The notes beneath the pieces were generated by a model. The model was not told the DNA's origin. It made no database searches and was given only the letters and a program-made list of their open reading frames with translations. A DNA stretch of 41,042 nt from Puniceicoccaceae bacterium K14. Its GTDB lineage: Bacteria > Verrucomicrobiota > Verrucomicrobiia > Opitutales > Opitutaceae. This document shows, piece by piece, positions 1-8,534 of the stretch. The DNA is taken from positions 1 through 41,042 of the forward strand of contig JAKYXN010000047.1 in the NCBI GenBank assembly GCA_022538095.1, written 5' to 3'. The first letter of the stretch is position 1. The number at the start of each line of letters is the position of its first letter. Position numbers and translations under genes: made by a program.

Positions 1-140
1 ATCCATGCTTAACGGTTTCATGGAAGAGGCACCCTAACTGCTTTTTGAGAAAAAGCGCTATTAAAATGCGACTATTTTAAAGAAAGTTGCTCTAAAACAT
101 AACTCTATCAGAAAATTCAAATTCTCATTCTAAACAGGCA

Positions 141-175
141 ACAAAAAGCCAACTCTCTAAGATATGAGAGTTGGC
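141..175 (-). terminator. Intrinsic terminator of the CHAT/CHASE2 operon
   Basis: A perfect 10-bp inverted repeat (arms 148-157 and 166-175, 8-nt loop) is followed, when read on the minus strand, by a run of five T residues (the A run at 143-147). It lies about 80 bases past the last minus-strand gene. This is the classic form of a rho-independent terminator and sets the downstream end of the operon. Bases 1-140 beyond it show no gene I can support. Confidence 0.85.
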
Positions 176-254
176 CGGCGTCGACTGGAATGATATTTTA
201 AATACAAAAAACTGAAACGGATAAAGCGTTCCCTAATGTTCTGAGGCGGTGGTG

Positions 255-494
255 CTATTTATCGCTCTTTTGGTTTATTCGACTTAACAATTCTTGGAGT
301 AGTTGTGGGTTATTACGAATCATAGTGAAAAAAGTATTTTTTTCATCCTCACTCTTAATTTCGCCTAAAACAAATCGTTCTATTTGCTTGATGCTCTCGT
401 CTGACTCAGCTTCCGAGTAGAGCTGAACTTCTAGGTCTTGGGCTTCGAGAAATTGGAAGAATTTTGCGAAGTCGTTTTCGATATTGGCCGTCAT
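255..494 (-). CDS. 79-residue putative cytoplasmic anti-sigma-like protein
   Basis: A short acidic protein that starts three bases after the sigma-factor gene ends and is the last gene of the operon before the terminator. It has no signal peptide or membrane helix. Its second half has the pattern FVLGEI..ED...F...I..NPQLLQEL. This resembles the N-terminal anti-sigma helices of many ECF anti-sigma factors, where a 'YVLGEL..EE' motif is followed by 'DPEL...'. I infer that it binds the adjacent sigma factor. If so it is unusually short, lacking the membrane span and zinc site of typical anti-sigmas. The homology is a judgement by eye; the protein could also be an unrelated small partner. Confidence 0.6.
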   Translation of the reverse strand: MTANIENDFAKFFQFLEAQDLEVQLYSEAESDESIKQIERFVLGEIKSEDEKNTFFTMIRNNPQLLQELLSRINQKSDK

Positions 495-497
495 AAG

Positions 498-1232
498 TTA
501 TCGGTTTTTCGTTGGATTTTCTTCTAGGTCAAGATTGTAACTTTCTTGGTTCTCAGAGTTCGCTTCAATTTCAGTACGCTCATTCAAAAAATTAGTTGCG
601 ATTTTAGAGAGGTCTTCCCATGTGAAATGAAAATGAGGGTCGACTGTTTTTATATATGCTAACGTTTCGGTTTTCAGTTTTTGCAGACACGCAGCAATTT
701 TTCTGGAAACTTTGGCGTTGCTGTATCCAAGGATCGTTGCGACGTGACCTTGTTTGATCCCGTGACAGACGAGGGTTGCTAAAACGTAGTCTTCTGCAGG
801 CACGGATTGTCGAGCATGCCGTAAGGCATCTGCCAGAATCTCGCTATCATCACCAAGGCTGGGAGGTGATGTTGCTACTAGTGAGTTGGTTGGATCGTTT
901 GTGGGGAGTTGTTCGTCAAGGGGTTGCTGGCGAGATTGTTTTCGAACGAAATCTCGAAAGTAGTTTTTAGCGGATCGACGGAGCCAAGCCAGAAGTGGAG
1001 CTTGGGGGGACCATTTTAATAGACGCGGTTCCCTACTTCCATTGTGGTAAACGCATTCCGTTAGAAAATTTGCTATGAGTTCTCGAGCGTCGCTTTTCTC
1101 CGCGCCTGAATTTATGAGGAAGTCAATAAGAGACTGGTTGTATACTTGGTGAAAGCTTTCTTGTGCTTCAGTCTCGCCAGAGAGGCAGCGACTTACTAGA
1201 GTCTGCTCTTCAATTCGGTTTTTAGGTTCCAT
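498..1232 (-). CDS. ECF-like sigma-70 family RNA polymerase sigma factor
   Basis: The 244-residue product has the two-domain layout of ECF sigma factors. A region-2-like part (about residues 10-100) ends in WLRRSAKNYFRDFVRKQSR, matching the DNA-melting/-10 recognition helix. A region-4 part (about 130-190) has a helix-turn-helix around KQGHVATILGYSNAKVSRKI. A tail of about 50 residues after region 4 is longer than usual. The linker between domains is rich in Ser, Thr and Pro. It follows the cyclase gene after a 118-base gap and is followed three bases later by a putative anti-sigma gene. I infer that it drives transcription of its own operon or a linked regulon in response to the upstream sensor genes. 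No target promoter can be read from the window. Confidence 0.85.
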   Translation of the reverse strand: MEPKNRIEEQTLVSRCLSGETEAQESFHQVYNQSLIDFLINSGAEKSDARELIANFLTECVYHNGSREPRLLKWSPQAPLLAWLRRSAKNYFRDFVRKQSRQQPLDEQLPTNDPTNSLVATSPPSLGDDSEILADALRHARQSVPAEDYVLATLVCHGIKQGHVATILGYSNAKVSRKIAACLQKLKTETLAYIKTVDPHFHFTWEDLSKIATNFLNERTEIEANSENQESYNLDLEENPTKNR

Positions 1233-1350
1233 TGCAGCGTGTGGGAAGAGTTGGTTGAGGTTGCTGTAGATGACTTAGTTCGTAATTCCTGTCGAAATAC
1301 AAAGGGTGAAGCTACGCTGCGTCAAGCATGGGGAGCTTTGGAGGAATATA

Positions 1351-3351
1351 TTACAATTTGCGTTTGAGGGCTTTTGATGGGCCGTCACCTTGCAAGCAGG
1401 ATACTTCTAGTCCACTCCGTGCTTCATCGAGTTCACCTTTTTGGAAATGAGCCAGGCACCTCTCGTAATGTTTGGCTCGAAGTTCAAAGCCATCATGGTT
1501 TCGGACCGTTTTAATTTCGAATATTTCAACCGGATTTGATTGCCCGCGTAAAGTGACGCGATCAATGAGCCTGTAAGGTGGGGGGGAGGACATTTCCTTT
1601 AAGAAGCTACTCGTTACAAGTGTATCCACACTGTAGAATTTGGTGAGAGATTCGAGGCGCGCAGTTGTATTTACAATATCTCCTAGGAGTCCGTAGTTCA
1701 TGCGGCCTGTAGTCCCTTTGTTCCCTACCAGCCCTACGCCGCTATTAAGGGCGAAGCCTATGCCGAAGAGTCCGCGAAACGATTTATCCCAGTTCTTATC
1801 ATATTGATCGATTGCTAAAAGAATCTCGTTGAGAGCTGCGTAGGCATGGTCGGCTGGAGTATCGATGGGGTTGGGCTCTCCCCAGTATGCGAGGAACTGA
1901 TCCCCCACAAGATTTTCGAGATTACCGCGTTTTGTGAGACATGCTTCGGATTGAATTTCGAATAGGCTGGATACGTTGCGAAACACGATTTTTGAGTCTA
2001 TGCTTTCGCAGATCTGGGTAAAGTTTCGCAAATCGGAAAGAAGAAGTGTCAATTTAGTTTCTCTAGGTTCTAGTGCCCCTGGCCTTTGCAGGATGTCTTG
2101 ATATACTTTGGGCGAGAAATAAGCGCCTAAAGTATCGTCCAATCGTTTGCGAACAAAGGTTTCTTTGAGGAGGTTTTTGCAGAAATTAACGAGGACTAGA
2201 GTAGAGGAGAGTGCGATTAGAAAAGTATTTTGTAGATAAATTTCCACTACAAAAAAAACCATAGCGAAGCACAAATTGACGATCCCGAGCCAAATGACAG
2301 AAACGTAGGAATATCTTTCTGCGAGCGGTATTATTAGAGTAAATGAAAACACAATAAATCCGATGGCCATGATATTCGAAAGCTTTGTTGCGAGTTCTAT
2401 TCGGTTTCCGCTCAAAAGGTCATTAACGGCGTTTAAGTGCAGATTAACTAGCGGTTGGCTTACTCCAAGTGGAGTCGTTCCGAGATCTGCACCATCCTCT
2501 CGAAAAGAAATGATGACCATTCGACCCGCCAAAATATTTTTTTCCGATTCACTGGCGTTGCGTAATTCTTCTAGATTGAAACTAGCGATCATGGGAAAGA
2601 TTCCTAATGGGCGAGGTGAATCATCAAACGATTCTAGCCTCTCAAGAGTGCTGAAATCGTTTGATAAGCGAAACAATACGAGTTCTCCATCTATTGGCTC
2701 TATTTTCAAGTTGCGGTGTTTAGCATAGCACTGGAGCGCGAGGCTTGGAAGTAGAAATTCTGAAAGAGGTTGTGTGTAGTTGTATTGACGATATATTCCG
2801 TCTGTTTCTGGGGATATATTTATTAGTCCAGAGTTAAATTCGGATTCCAGGGTTGGAAGAGAGCGTCGATGTATCTTGCTTTGATCGGCTGGACTTCTTG
2901 CTATATAACCAGCCAGTACGATATTGAATCCAGATCGTTTGCTAAGTTCTTTGAGGGAGTTGTGAAATGATGTATTGAGCTCTTTAATTTCGCTTCCTAA
3001 AAATACGTCAATTCCTATTGTACTAGCTCCTAATTGATCACATAATCTCACTGCATCAATAAGTGCATTGTAAAAAGTTTGGGAAGAATGTTCTTCAGCT
3101 GTTACTATGTCTTTTTCTATCGATAGGTGAGCGATTTCAGAGGATGTAGTAGGTTGTTCAATCCTGGCCTTGGCTTTGTATAACGAATCATAGTACACCC
3201 ATTCCCAATTACCTAGTGGCTGTTGGTTCGTTAGTATTCCCAATGTACCTACAGCAAGCAGAATGCCTGGCATAAGGAGACGCGACCTTAGAAGCAATGG
3301 GAGTGAGCTTTCCAGGAAGCTTAAGACATTTTCGTTTTTAGACTTACTCAT
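1351..3351 (-). CDS. CHASE2 sensor linked to a class III adenylate/guanylate cyclase
   Basis: A 666-residue inner-membrane receptor. One helix (about residues 25-41) leads into a CHASE2 extracytoplasmic sensor (about 45-315, with the typical 'IGIDVFL' strand and 'GR.V.I....DG.DLGTTPLG' end). Three helices follow (about 325-392), then a cytoplasmic class III cyclase domain (about 433-585) and a short TPR-like tail. The cyclase keeps both metal-binding aspartates (D440 in LSDLRNFT, D484 in VGDQFLAYWG) and the GDIVN...RLES segment with N561 and R565. At the position of the purine-specifying lysine of adenylate cyclases there is N480, so nucleotide specificity is uncertain. The start overlaps the stop of the preceding gene (ATGA type). 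It probably makes a cyclic nucleotide in response to a periplasmic signal, possibly from the exported CHAT protein or its small partner. Confidence 0.92.
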   Translation of the reverse strand: MSKSKNENVLSFLESSLPLLLRSRLLMPGILLAVGTLGILTNQQPLGNWEWVYYDSLYKAKARIEQPTTSSEIAHLSIEKDIVTAEEHSSQTFYNALIDAVRLCDQLGASTIGIDVFLGSEIKELNTSFHNSLKELSKRSGFNIVLAGYIARSPADQSKIHRRSLPTLESEFNSGLINISPETDGIYRQYNYTQPLSEFLLPSLALQCYAKHRNLKIEPIDGELVLFRLSNDFSTLERLESFDDSPRPLGIFPMIASFNLEELRNASESEKNILAGRMVIISFREDGADLGTTPLGVSQPLVNLHLNAVNDLLSGNRIELATKLSNIMAIGFIVFSFTLIIPLAERYSYVSVIWLGIVNLCFAMVFFVVEIYLQNTFLIALSSTLVLVNFCKNLLKETFVRKRLDDTLGAYFSPKVYQDILQRPGALEPRETKLTLLLSDLRNFTQICESIDSKIVFRNVSSLFEIQSEACLTKRGNLENLVGDQFLAYWGEPNPIDTPADHAYAALNEILLAIDQYDKNWDKSFRGLFGIGFALNSGVGLVGNKGTTGRMNYGLLGDIVNTTARLESLTKFYSVDTLVTSSFLKEMSSPPPYRLIDRVTLRGQSNPVEIFEIKTVRNHDGFELRAKHYERCLAHFQKGELDEARSGLEVSCLQGDGPSKALKRKL

Positions 3352-4007
3352 TCACTGCTCTTAGGGAGCTTAATAGTGGCAAACCCGCGTTTAGTTGGGT
3401 CAAGTGGTATGAAGCCTGATATTGTATATTCTTGGATGGGTGATTCCTCGGAAAGGGCTTCGGAGTCTTCTCCTCTGATTATCAATCCACCGACTGTCAC
3501 CTGCTGCCTTTCCAGATTATTTGTCTTTATTTCGAGTGTTTTGCTCCGAAATACCCAAGGGTTTGTTCTCCGTGCGAATTCAGAATGAAGCATTTCTAAA
3601 TGATCAATTTCTCCTTCGTTATTTCTGATTATGGAATATAAGTTTTTAACTTCATTTAGGCCATTGTCGCTTGGGTCTGCTAGAAAGATCCTAATAGACA
3701 TTGGAGGCATGTCTAGAAGGTTGGCTTCAAAAGTTATGAGAAAGGCCTTCTTTCTTTCTCCCCTGTCTAGCGACAGTGTTTTTAGTGGAATGTGATAGAG
3801 GGGATTTCTCTCTTCGCTATTTTCGTATAACACAAAACCATCTAAGTGAGTCGGAGATTCAATAGTGAGCCAGATATTCAATTTTTGGTTTATTGATTCT
3901 AGGAAGACTTCGTATTCAATCTCATTTTCCCTCGCTTGCGCGTTTAGAGCTAAAAGCGTTGAAAGCCCGAGCATAGTATACAGTAAGTGAATAAGGGTTA
4001 CGTACAT
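3348..4007 (-). CDS. Exported protein of unknown function in the CHAT operon
   Basis: I chose the ATG at 4007 rather than the upstream one at 4064. It gives a clean signal peptide (MYVTLIHLLYTMLGLSTLLALNAQA) and begins just after the CHAT gene ends, whereas the longer form would overlap that gene by 56 bases and put about 19 extra residues ahead of the signal. The mature part (about 195 residues) has no motif I recognise. It alternates hydrophobic and polar residues in a way that suggests beta-sandwich structure, and has no cysteine or catalytic signature. It is translationally coupled to the CHASE2 cyclase downstream. A small exported partner between a CHAT protein and a CHASE2 receptor may be an adaptor, but this is inference from position only. 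Confidence 0.75.
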   Translation of the reverse strand: MYVTLIHLLYTMLGLSTLLALNAQARENEIEYEVFLESINQKLNIWLTIESPTHLDGFVLYENSEERNPLYHIPLKTLSLDRGERKKAFLITFEANLLDMPPMSIRIFLADPSDNGLNEVKNLYSIIRNNEGEIDHLEMLHSEFARRTNPWVFRSKTLEIKTNNLERQQVTVGGLIIRGEDSEALSEESPIQEYTISGFIPLDPTKRGFATIKLPKSSE

Positions 4008-4008
4008 T

Positions 4009-6825
4009 CTAAAGTTGATTGTAAATAATGAAAGACGCCCAGAAATAGGGATGTGCGAAGGCATTTTTTTGATCTGGCGGTTCCAAAGAAAATTCAGGAA
4101 ATTGAGTGTGCGAACGCAAAGTGGATAGAGTGCCCCTTTGGGGTTCCTTTAACATTTCTTTCTGAGCATACTGAACTGCCGAGGCGTAGTCTTGTCCATT
4201 TTGAAGCTCTTGGTAAAATGCGTTCATAAAAAAGGCAGCTCCTTGGTCCGCAATGGGCCAGAGTGAGGCGATTACTGTGTTGACTCCACGGTTTTGTAAA
4301 AGTGTTGCCATGCCTTCACCTTCGGAGCCTGAACGAGCGGCAAAGTCTCCTAGTCCGGTTTCGCAAGCCGACAGGACTACAAGTTCCTTATTTTCCAAAT
4401 TGAAATCTGAGAAGTCTGAAAGCGATAAGTGCTGCCCATCGCCAAGAAGTAAAAACGATTGGCTCATATTCCCAGGTTTTAGGGCAAAGTGGCTGGCGAA
4501 ATGAAGCATCGAAAAATCTGATTCGATGGCTCTTTCTACCTCGGAACGGTTGAAGTCTTTGTTTAACCAAACTTTACCAGGAAAAAAACCGAGTTTGTCG
4601 TGCTCTCCTTCTTTGACGATCGTATCGAGTTCTCGTTCTACGTTTGGTATTGGAAAAAAACCTGAATGACCCGAACTTGAGCCAAAGCCTGATACTTTTT
4701 TGTTTTTTTTGCTCTTAATTTGGGTGGCCGATCCTATTTGATTTAGGTTGATTAATTTGTACTTTTCAAACAAGTACATATTGTTTTTATGGTCTCTCAA
4801 CGCACTAAATGTTACGTACTGCAGAGACTTGTCGAGAGATAGAAATAAAGTATCAATTTTGGCAGATTGGAGAAATTTTTCGGCAGGAGATATTAGCTGC
4901 TTGTAAAGCTCGGAGCAAAAATCCAGTGGATCAGAGCGGTGATCACGGAGCAATTGCACAGTGTCGAAGATTAGCTTATTGAGACTTGTAGGCTCAAGTT
5001 CGATATTAAAGGATGTTTGGGTATTCTTTGTTGTTATGATAACCTTAACGTGATTCTCCCCGAATACAGCTTGGTAAATGGCGGCGTTAGGGTGACGCAG
5101 AGATAGAGTCTCTGACCAATCACTTTTTAGTGTAGTAGTGTTTCGAACTGATGGATACGCCTTTTTCCAATCGTCTACTTTATTGAGAAATTGATTTCTC
5201 GAGGTTGAGAAAACGGTTTCGTCCGAGTGTATTGTGCGATTATTGTTTGCGTCTAAAAGTTTATTTCCGAGTTCTTGAATGTATTGCTCAAACAGCCGTT
5301 CGAGAGCTCTCTCGCTTTTATTTAAAGGAATATTTGAGCGCTCTATGGAGGCCGTTCCAGGTGCGAAATTAACATACTCTTCCTCTTTCAACATTTTGAG
5401 AACGGTTTGGGCTTCTGGAAGTCGTCCGGATTCGATCAATAATACCGAAAGGTAGCGTAAGGTTGGGCTTATCTTTTGAAGAAAAGCGCTACGTAGGGCG
5501 AGGGGTTGTCGTGCTATGTCTGAACGGGCGCTCTGAATGCTGTTGATCGCTCGCTTACCGATGAGAATAGCGACATCGGGGCTATCGATATTTTTGTAAC
5601 TGGATGCAAGGTTGATTTGAAAAAGCGCCCTATAAAATGGGGTACTAGCTTTAGTAAGGGTTTGGATATAGTATGCTTCTTCGTAATGGTTGGTCGCTTC
5701 CTCCTGGCGCCCAAGTTCTATTAAAGCCTGACCGATATTGAATAGGTTTATTGAAATTTCCGATAAGCTCTTTTCGGGAGCCTCGTCGTAAATTTGCTGG
5801 GAAGAGAGGAATAGGTCGAGTGCTTGTTGGGGGAGGTTTGTTTCTAGATAATGCGTTGCAAGGTTACTTTGAACGGTGGCCAATAGAGGGTGATCTTTAC
5901 CGAAATAGCTTTTGGTTAAAGTGTAGGTTTCTAAGTATGCCTCGAAGGCTTTTCTCGTTTGTCCAGAGTCGGAGTAGGCACAAGCCAAGTTGTTGAGTGA
6001 TAGTATAGTCGCTTGGTTTGTTTGTGGAAGTATGGAACTATTAGTATCGTATGCTAGAATACGTAATTCCAGAGCGTCGTCGTAGCTCCCTATTCCTTGA
6101 TAAACATTTCCTAGATTAGTCAATACGTTAGCGTAGGTGGGTGTGGGGTACCCGATGTAGTCGTCGTGCAGTTGCTTGCATTGTTTCAATTGATTGATAC
6201 TATCGTTGTGCTTGCCTAATTTCTCGAGAAGTCCCCCATACCCAGCAAGGAGTTCGATATAAAATGGATGCCCAGCAGAGAGGTTTTGGGAGCTAACTGC
6301 AGCTTTGCAAATATCAATCGCACCTATGTAGTCAGCCTCAGCCTCTGAGAATAATCCCAATCGCATTTTGCAAGTTCCTAGGTTCATTAGGCTAAGGGCT
6401 CGGCTAAAAAGATTGGTTGGTTGCAAAATATCAAGAATGTCGATACAGCGTTCGAAGGTTGTAATCGCTTCCTGGTATTGTGCGGTTTCACTCAAAGCGA
6501 CACCTAAGAGATAGAGGCAGCCTTCGAAGGGTTGAAGAAATTGTGGGTCGCTAGGTGTGTCGCGCTTGGCAATTGGCCTGAGTAGGCGAATGGTGCGTTG
6601 GTATTCGCGTGTCTGATTGTTCAGCTTGCTCCCGGTGCTAAATGCGCTTTGAAGCATTCGAAGATCGAGTTGAGGAGCTTCTTCTAATTGCTGTATGAGG
6701 TTGTCTTCTTTGTACCCGGAAACCGATTGCTGCTTAGTTTTTTTTAAGGAGGCGTGCGTTGGGCTTTGAAACAAAAAAATGCTAACCAGAATTGTGACGC
6801 CAAATTTGAAAGGAAAGTGTATCAT
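4009..6825 (-). CDS. Exported TPR-CHAT domain protein (caspase-like peptidase fold)
   Basis: A 938-residue protein. An N-terminal signal peptide (about residues 1-25, ending in THAS) is followed by many tetratricopeptide repeats (about 75-480, with repeated 'A...LGN.Y...G.YD.AL' patterns). A linker leads to a C-terminal CHAT domain (about 590-938). CHAT is the caspase/separase-related peptidase clan. The catalytic pair is present: His in LHFASHF (H779) and Cys in LVVLSACETG (C821), followed by the usual 'GVNTVIASLWPI.D' and 'YASAV..A...ML' segments. The protein is therefore probably an active cysteine peptidase whose TPR array recognises partners. The signal peptide puts it outside the cytoplasm, where it could meet the CHASE2 sensor domain. 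Its start overlaps the stop of the subtilase gene. Confidence 0.93.
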   Translation of the reverse strand: MIHFPFKFGVTILVSIFLFQSPTHASLKKTKQQSVSGYKEDNLIQQLEEAPQLDLRMLQSAFSTGSKLNNQTREYQRTIRLLRPIAKRDTPSDPQFLQPFEGCLYLLGVALSETAQYQEAITTFERCIDILDILQPTNLFSRALSLMNLGTCKMRLGLFSEAEADYIGAIDICKAAVSSQNLSAGHPFYIELLAGYGGLLEKLGKHNDSINQLKQCKQLHDDYIGYPTPTYANVLTNLGNVYQGIGSYDDALELRILAYDTNSSILPQTNQATILSLNNLACAYSDSGQTRKAFEAYLETYTLTKSYFGKDHPLLATVQSNLATHYLETNLPQQALDLFLSSQQIYDEAPEKSLSEISINLFNIGQALIELGRQEEATNHYEEAYYIQTLTKASTPFYRALFQINLASSYKNIDSPDVAILIGKRAINSIQSARSDIARQPLALRSAFLQKISPTLRYLSVLLIESGRLPEAQTVLKMLKEEEYVNFAPGTASIERSNIPLNKSERALERLFEQYIQELGNKLLDANNNRTIHSDETVFSTSRNQFLNKVDDWKKAYPSVRNTTTLKSDWSETLSLRHPNAAIYQAVFGENHVKVIITTKNTQTSFNIELEPTSLNKLIFDTVQLLRDHRSDPLDFCSELYKQLISPAEKFLQSAKIDTLFLSLDKSLQYVTFSALRDHKNNMYLFEKYKLINLNQIGSATQIKSKKNKKVSGFGSSSGHSGFFPIPNVERELDTIVKEGEHDKLGFFPGKVWLNKDFNRSEVERAIESDFSMLHFASHFALKPGNMSQSFLLLGDGQHLSLSDFSDFNLENKELVVLSACETGLGDFAARSGSEGEGMATLLQNRGVNTVIASLWPIADQGAAFFMNAFYQELQNGQDYASAVQYAQKEMLKEPQRGTLSTLRSHTQFPEFSLEPPDQKNAFAHPYFWASFIIYNQL

Positions 6826-7631
6826 TAGCGCTTTTGGGCTAAGTGAATTAGAATAGACTTAGCTTCTAGAGGATGAAGATTTGGAGCAGTAGATAAGATA
6901 CGAGCTAATATACCTGAAAGTCGAGGAGCGGCATAACTGGTTCCACTAGTAGCCTTAAATCCGCCATTTATCCAGGGAAGGCGGAGATTGGTCCCATTGG
7001 CATAGAATTCCACCATACGTTTTCGGTTGTATCCAAAATTTAATCTACTTAAAGCTGGTGCAGTGTCTGAAGCAGTGACGCTAGAGAAGTAAGCGGGCCA
7101 GACCTGTTTTCCGATATTGCTGTTATTGCCAGCTGCGATTATGTGTACTCCGTTTAGGTAAGCAAAATCGACCCATTTTTTGAAGATAGGCAAAAGGCTG
7201 GGCTGCTCACAACCAAAGCTGCAGTTGATTATTTGGTAGCCTTTTCGAATGGCCTCCATAGCCGCTTCGTAAATCATTTCGGACTTTGAGCTTCGCTCTG
7301 TGCCGAAAACTCGAAAGCTTCCGATTTCTGCCATTGGTGCGGTATCCCAAACTAGGCTAGCAACAGCTGTTCCATGACCGAATATATCTAGACCATTGTT
7401 GGGGGATATTATGCGTTTTCGAGCTTTAGCGTTGCCGATGCGTTCAGTGGTGATCTGAAGGTCGTCCTTGAGCCGTTTCCCGGAGAATACTGGATGATCT
7501 ATCTCTATTCCCGAATCTATAATAGCTACCTTAACTCCTTTTCCGTCACCATCTTCAATCAACGAAGAGATGAACTGAGGTTCGTGCCATTTCGTGAGGG
7601 GGCTTGTTTTTACTCTCTCTTGCCGAGACAT
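6825..7631 (-). CDS. Compact S8 subtilisin-family serine protease, cytoplasmic
   Basis: 268 residues, about the size of a bare subtilase catalytic domain. The full triad is visible: Asp39 in VAIIDSGIEIDH, His86 in FGHGTAVASLV and Ser232 in TSGTSYAAPRLSG. The oxyanion asparagine is N169 in IIAAGNN. There is no signal peptide, propeptide or membrane helix, so it should act in the cytoplasm, unlike the CHAT protein encoded immediately after it. The gene overlaps the GAF gene by 22 bases and the CHAT gene at its stop, indicating coupled translation. Without an inhibitory prodomain, its activity may be held in check by the GAF protein or another operon partner. The target is unknown; the 79-residue putative anti-sigma is one possibility. 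Confidence 0.92.
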   Translation of the reverse strand: MSRQERVKTSPLTKWHEPQFISSLIEDGDGKGVKVAIIDSGIEIDHPVFSGKRLKDDLQITTERIGNAKARKRIISPNNGLDIFGHGTAVASLVWDTAPMAEIGSFRVFGTERSSKSEMIYEAAMEAIRKGYQIINCSFGCEQPSLLPIFKKWVDFAYLNGVHIIAAGNNSNIGKQVWPAYFSSVTASDTAPALSRLNFGYNRKRMVEFYANGTNLRLPWINGGFKATSGTSYAAPRLSGILARILSTAPNLHPLEAKSILIHLAQKR

Positions 7632-8209
7632 ATTTCTCTCATTTCGCTATCGATTAATTTTCCAATGACTGCCGAGCTTGATTGTAATGTATTCAAAATG
7701 TGGTGCTCGTAATCGTTTTTGCTTTTTTCTGGCTGTACGGAATCAGGCGAGAAGTTGATAGCAGAAATTACACCTCGTATAGCCCCTGCGTAGAATAAGG
7801 GGACGATCGCCATAGATTCGGTTTTAAGTTTGAGCATTTTATCCAGGCTGTCATCGTGCTTTCTGTTGTTTTCGATGTCCTTTTCTAGGAAGGGCATTTC
7901 CGTAGCAAATACCATGCTAATGATTCCCTGATAGATTGGCTGTTTGAATTTTAGAACGAAATTATCCGAATGTATACCAGAGTTGTAGATGGGTACTAGG
8001 TTTTTACCTAGTTCATCGACAATCCAAATCGACCCTTCGAGAGCGTTTATGTCCTGAAAGCAGCTCAAGAGATATCGCCCGGAGACGAATTCGACAAGGG
8101 ATGCCATTTCAGCGGGGCTCGCTGTTTCTGCAAGCGATTGGAGTGCATTGTCGAGTCTGCTTGCAAATCCTACTATTTCGGGATCTGGAATATAATTAAA
8201 GGATGTCAT
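7610..8209 (-). CDS. GAF domain sensor protein
   Basis: The 199-residue soluble protein is the first gene of the operon. Residues about 30-185 have the GAF pattern: an N-terminal helix, 'EGSIWIVDELGKNLVPIYN', 'IYQGIISMVFATEMPFLEKDI' and 'SMAIVPLFYAGAIRGVISAINF'. These match the ligand-pocket strands of GAF domains seen in phosphodiesterases and kinases. No output domain is attached. I infer that it binds a small molecule, possibly the cyclic nucleotide made by the CHASE2 cyclase of the same operon, and controls the adjacent protease through direct contact. The GAF assignment is firm; the ligand and partner are speculation. Confidence 0.82.
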   Translation of the reverse strand: MTSFNYIPDPEIVGFASRLDNALQSLAETASPAEMASLVEFVSGRYLLSCFQDINALEGSIWIVDELGKNLVPIYNSGIHSDNFVLKFKQPIYQGIISMVFATEMPFLEKDIENNRKHDDSLDKMLKLKTESMAIVPLFYAGAIRGVISAINFSPDSVQPEKSKNDYEHHILNTLQSSSAVIGKLIDSEMREICLGKRE

Positions 8210-8534
8210 GATGAATATTTTGTGCCAAGTGTGTCCATCGCGTGTGCCTCTTGCTCCTATTGATTGGCTCCTGAAGTCTTTTCAAGCGCGATCCGGTTAG
8301 TCGTTCAATCTTTTTCATGTGGCTTCTGACCTTGCTTCATCGATTCGATAGAAGCCCTGAAAAGGTATTGCTATGAGAGAGGATTGGGTCGCTTAGGCAG
8401 TTGGGTTGGTTTCTCCAATAATTGTCGACCTGATCTTTTTCTGGTCAGATCACTTCGGGTTGTGTCATTCAGGCTGTTTGTGATAGCTTTCGTTTGCTAT
8501 TACTGGGTGAAATTCGCTTTTATTGTATTTAGTA
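8210..8534. other. Intergenic region upstream of the CHAT operon
   Basis: 325 bases with no supported gene. It must carry the promoter of the operon starting at 8209 (minus strand), but I see no convincing -35/-10 or -24/-12 pair. A 6-bp inverted repeat (TGATCT/AGATCA, near 8429-8450) is the only clear small structure. Confidence 0.5.

Noticed and set aside
4008-4064. Longer start for the exported protein downstream of the CHAT gene
   Set aside because: It overlaps the CHAT gene end by 56 bases and would bury the signal peptide 19 residues in.
8223-8245. Sigma-54-like element on the minus strand before the GAF gene (TTGGCAC...)
   Set aside because: The -12 element reads ATTC instead of TTGC, so the essential GC is missing.
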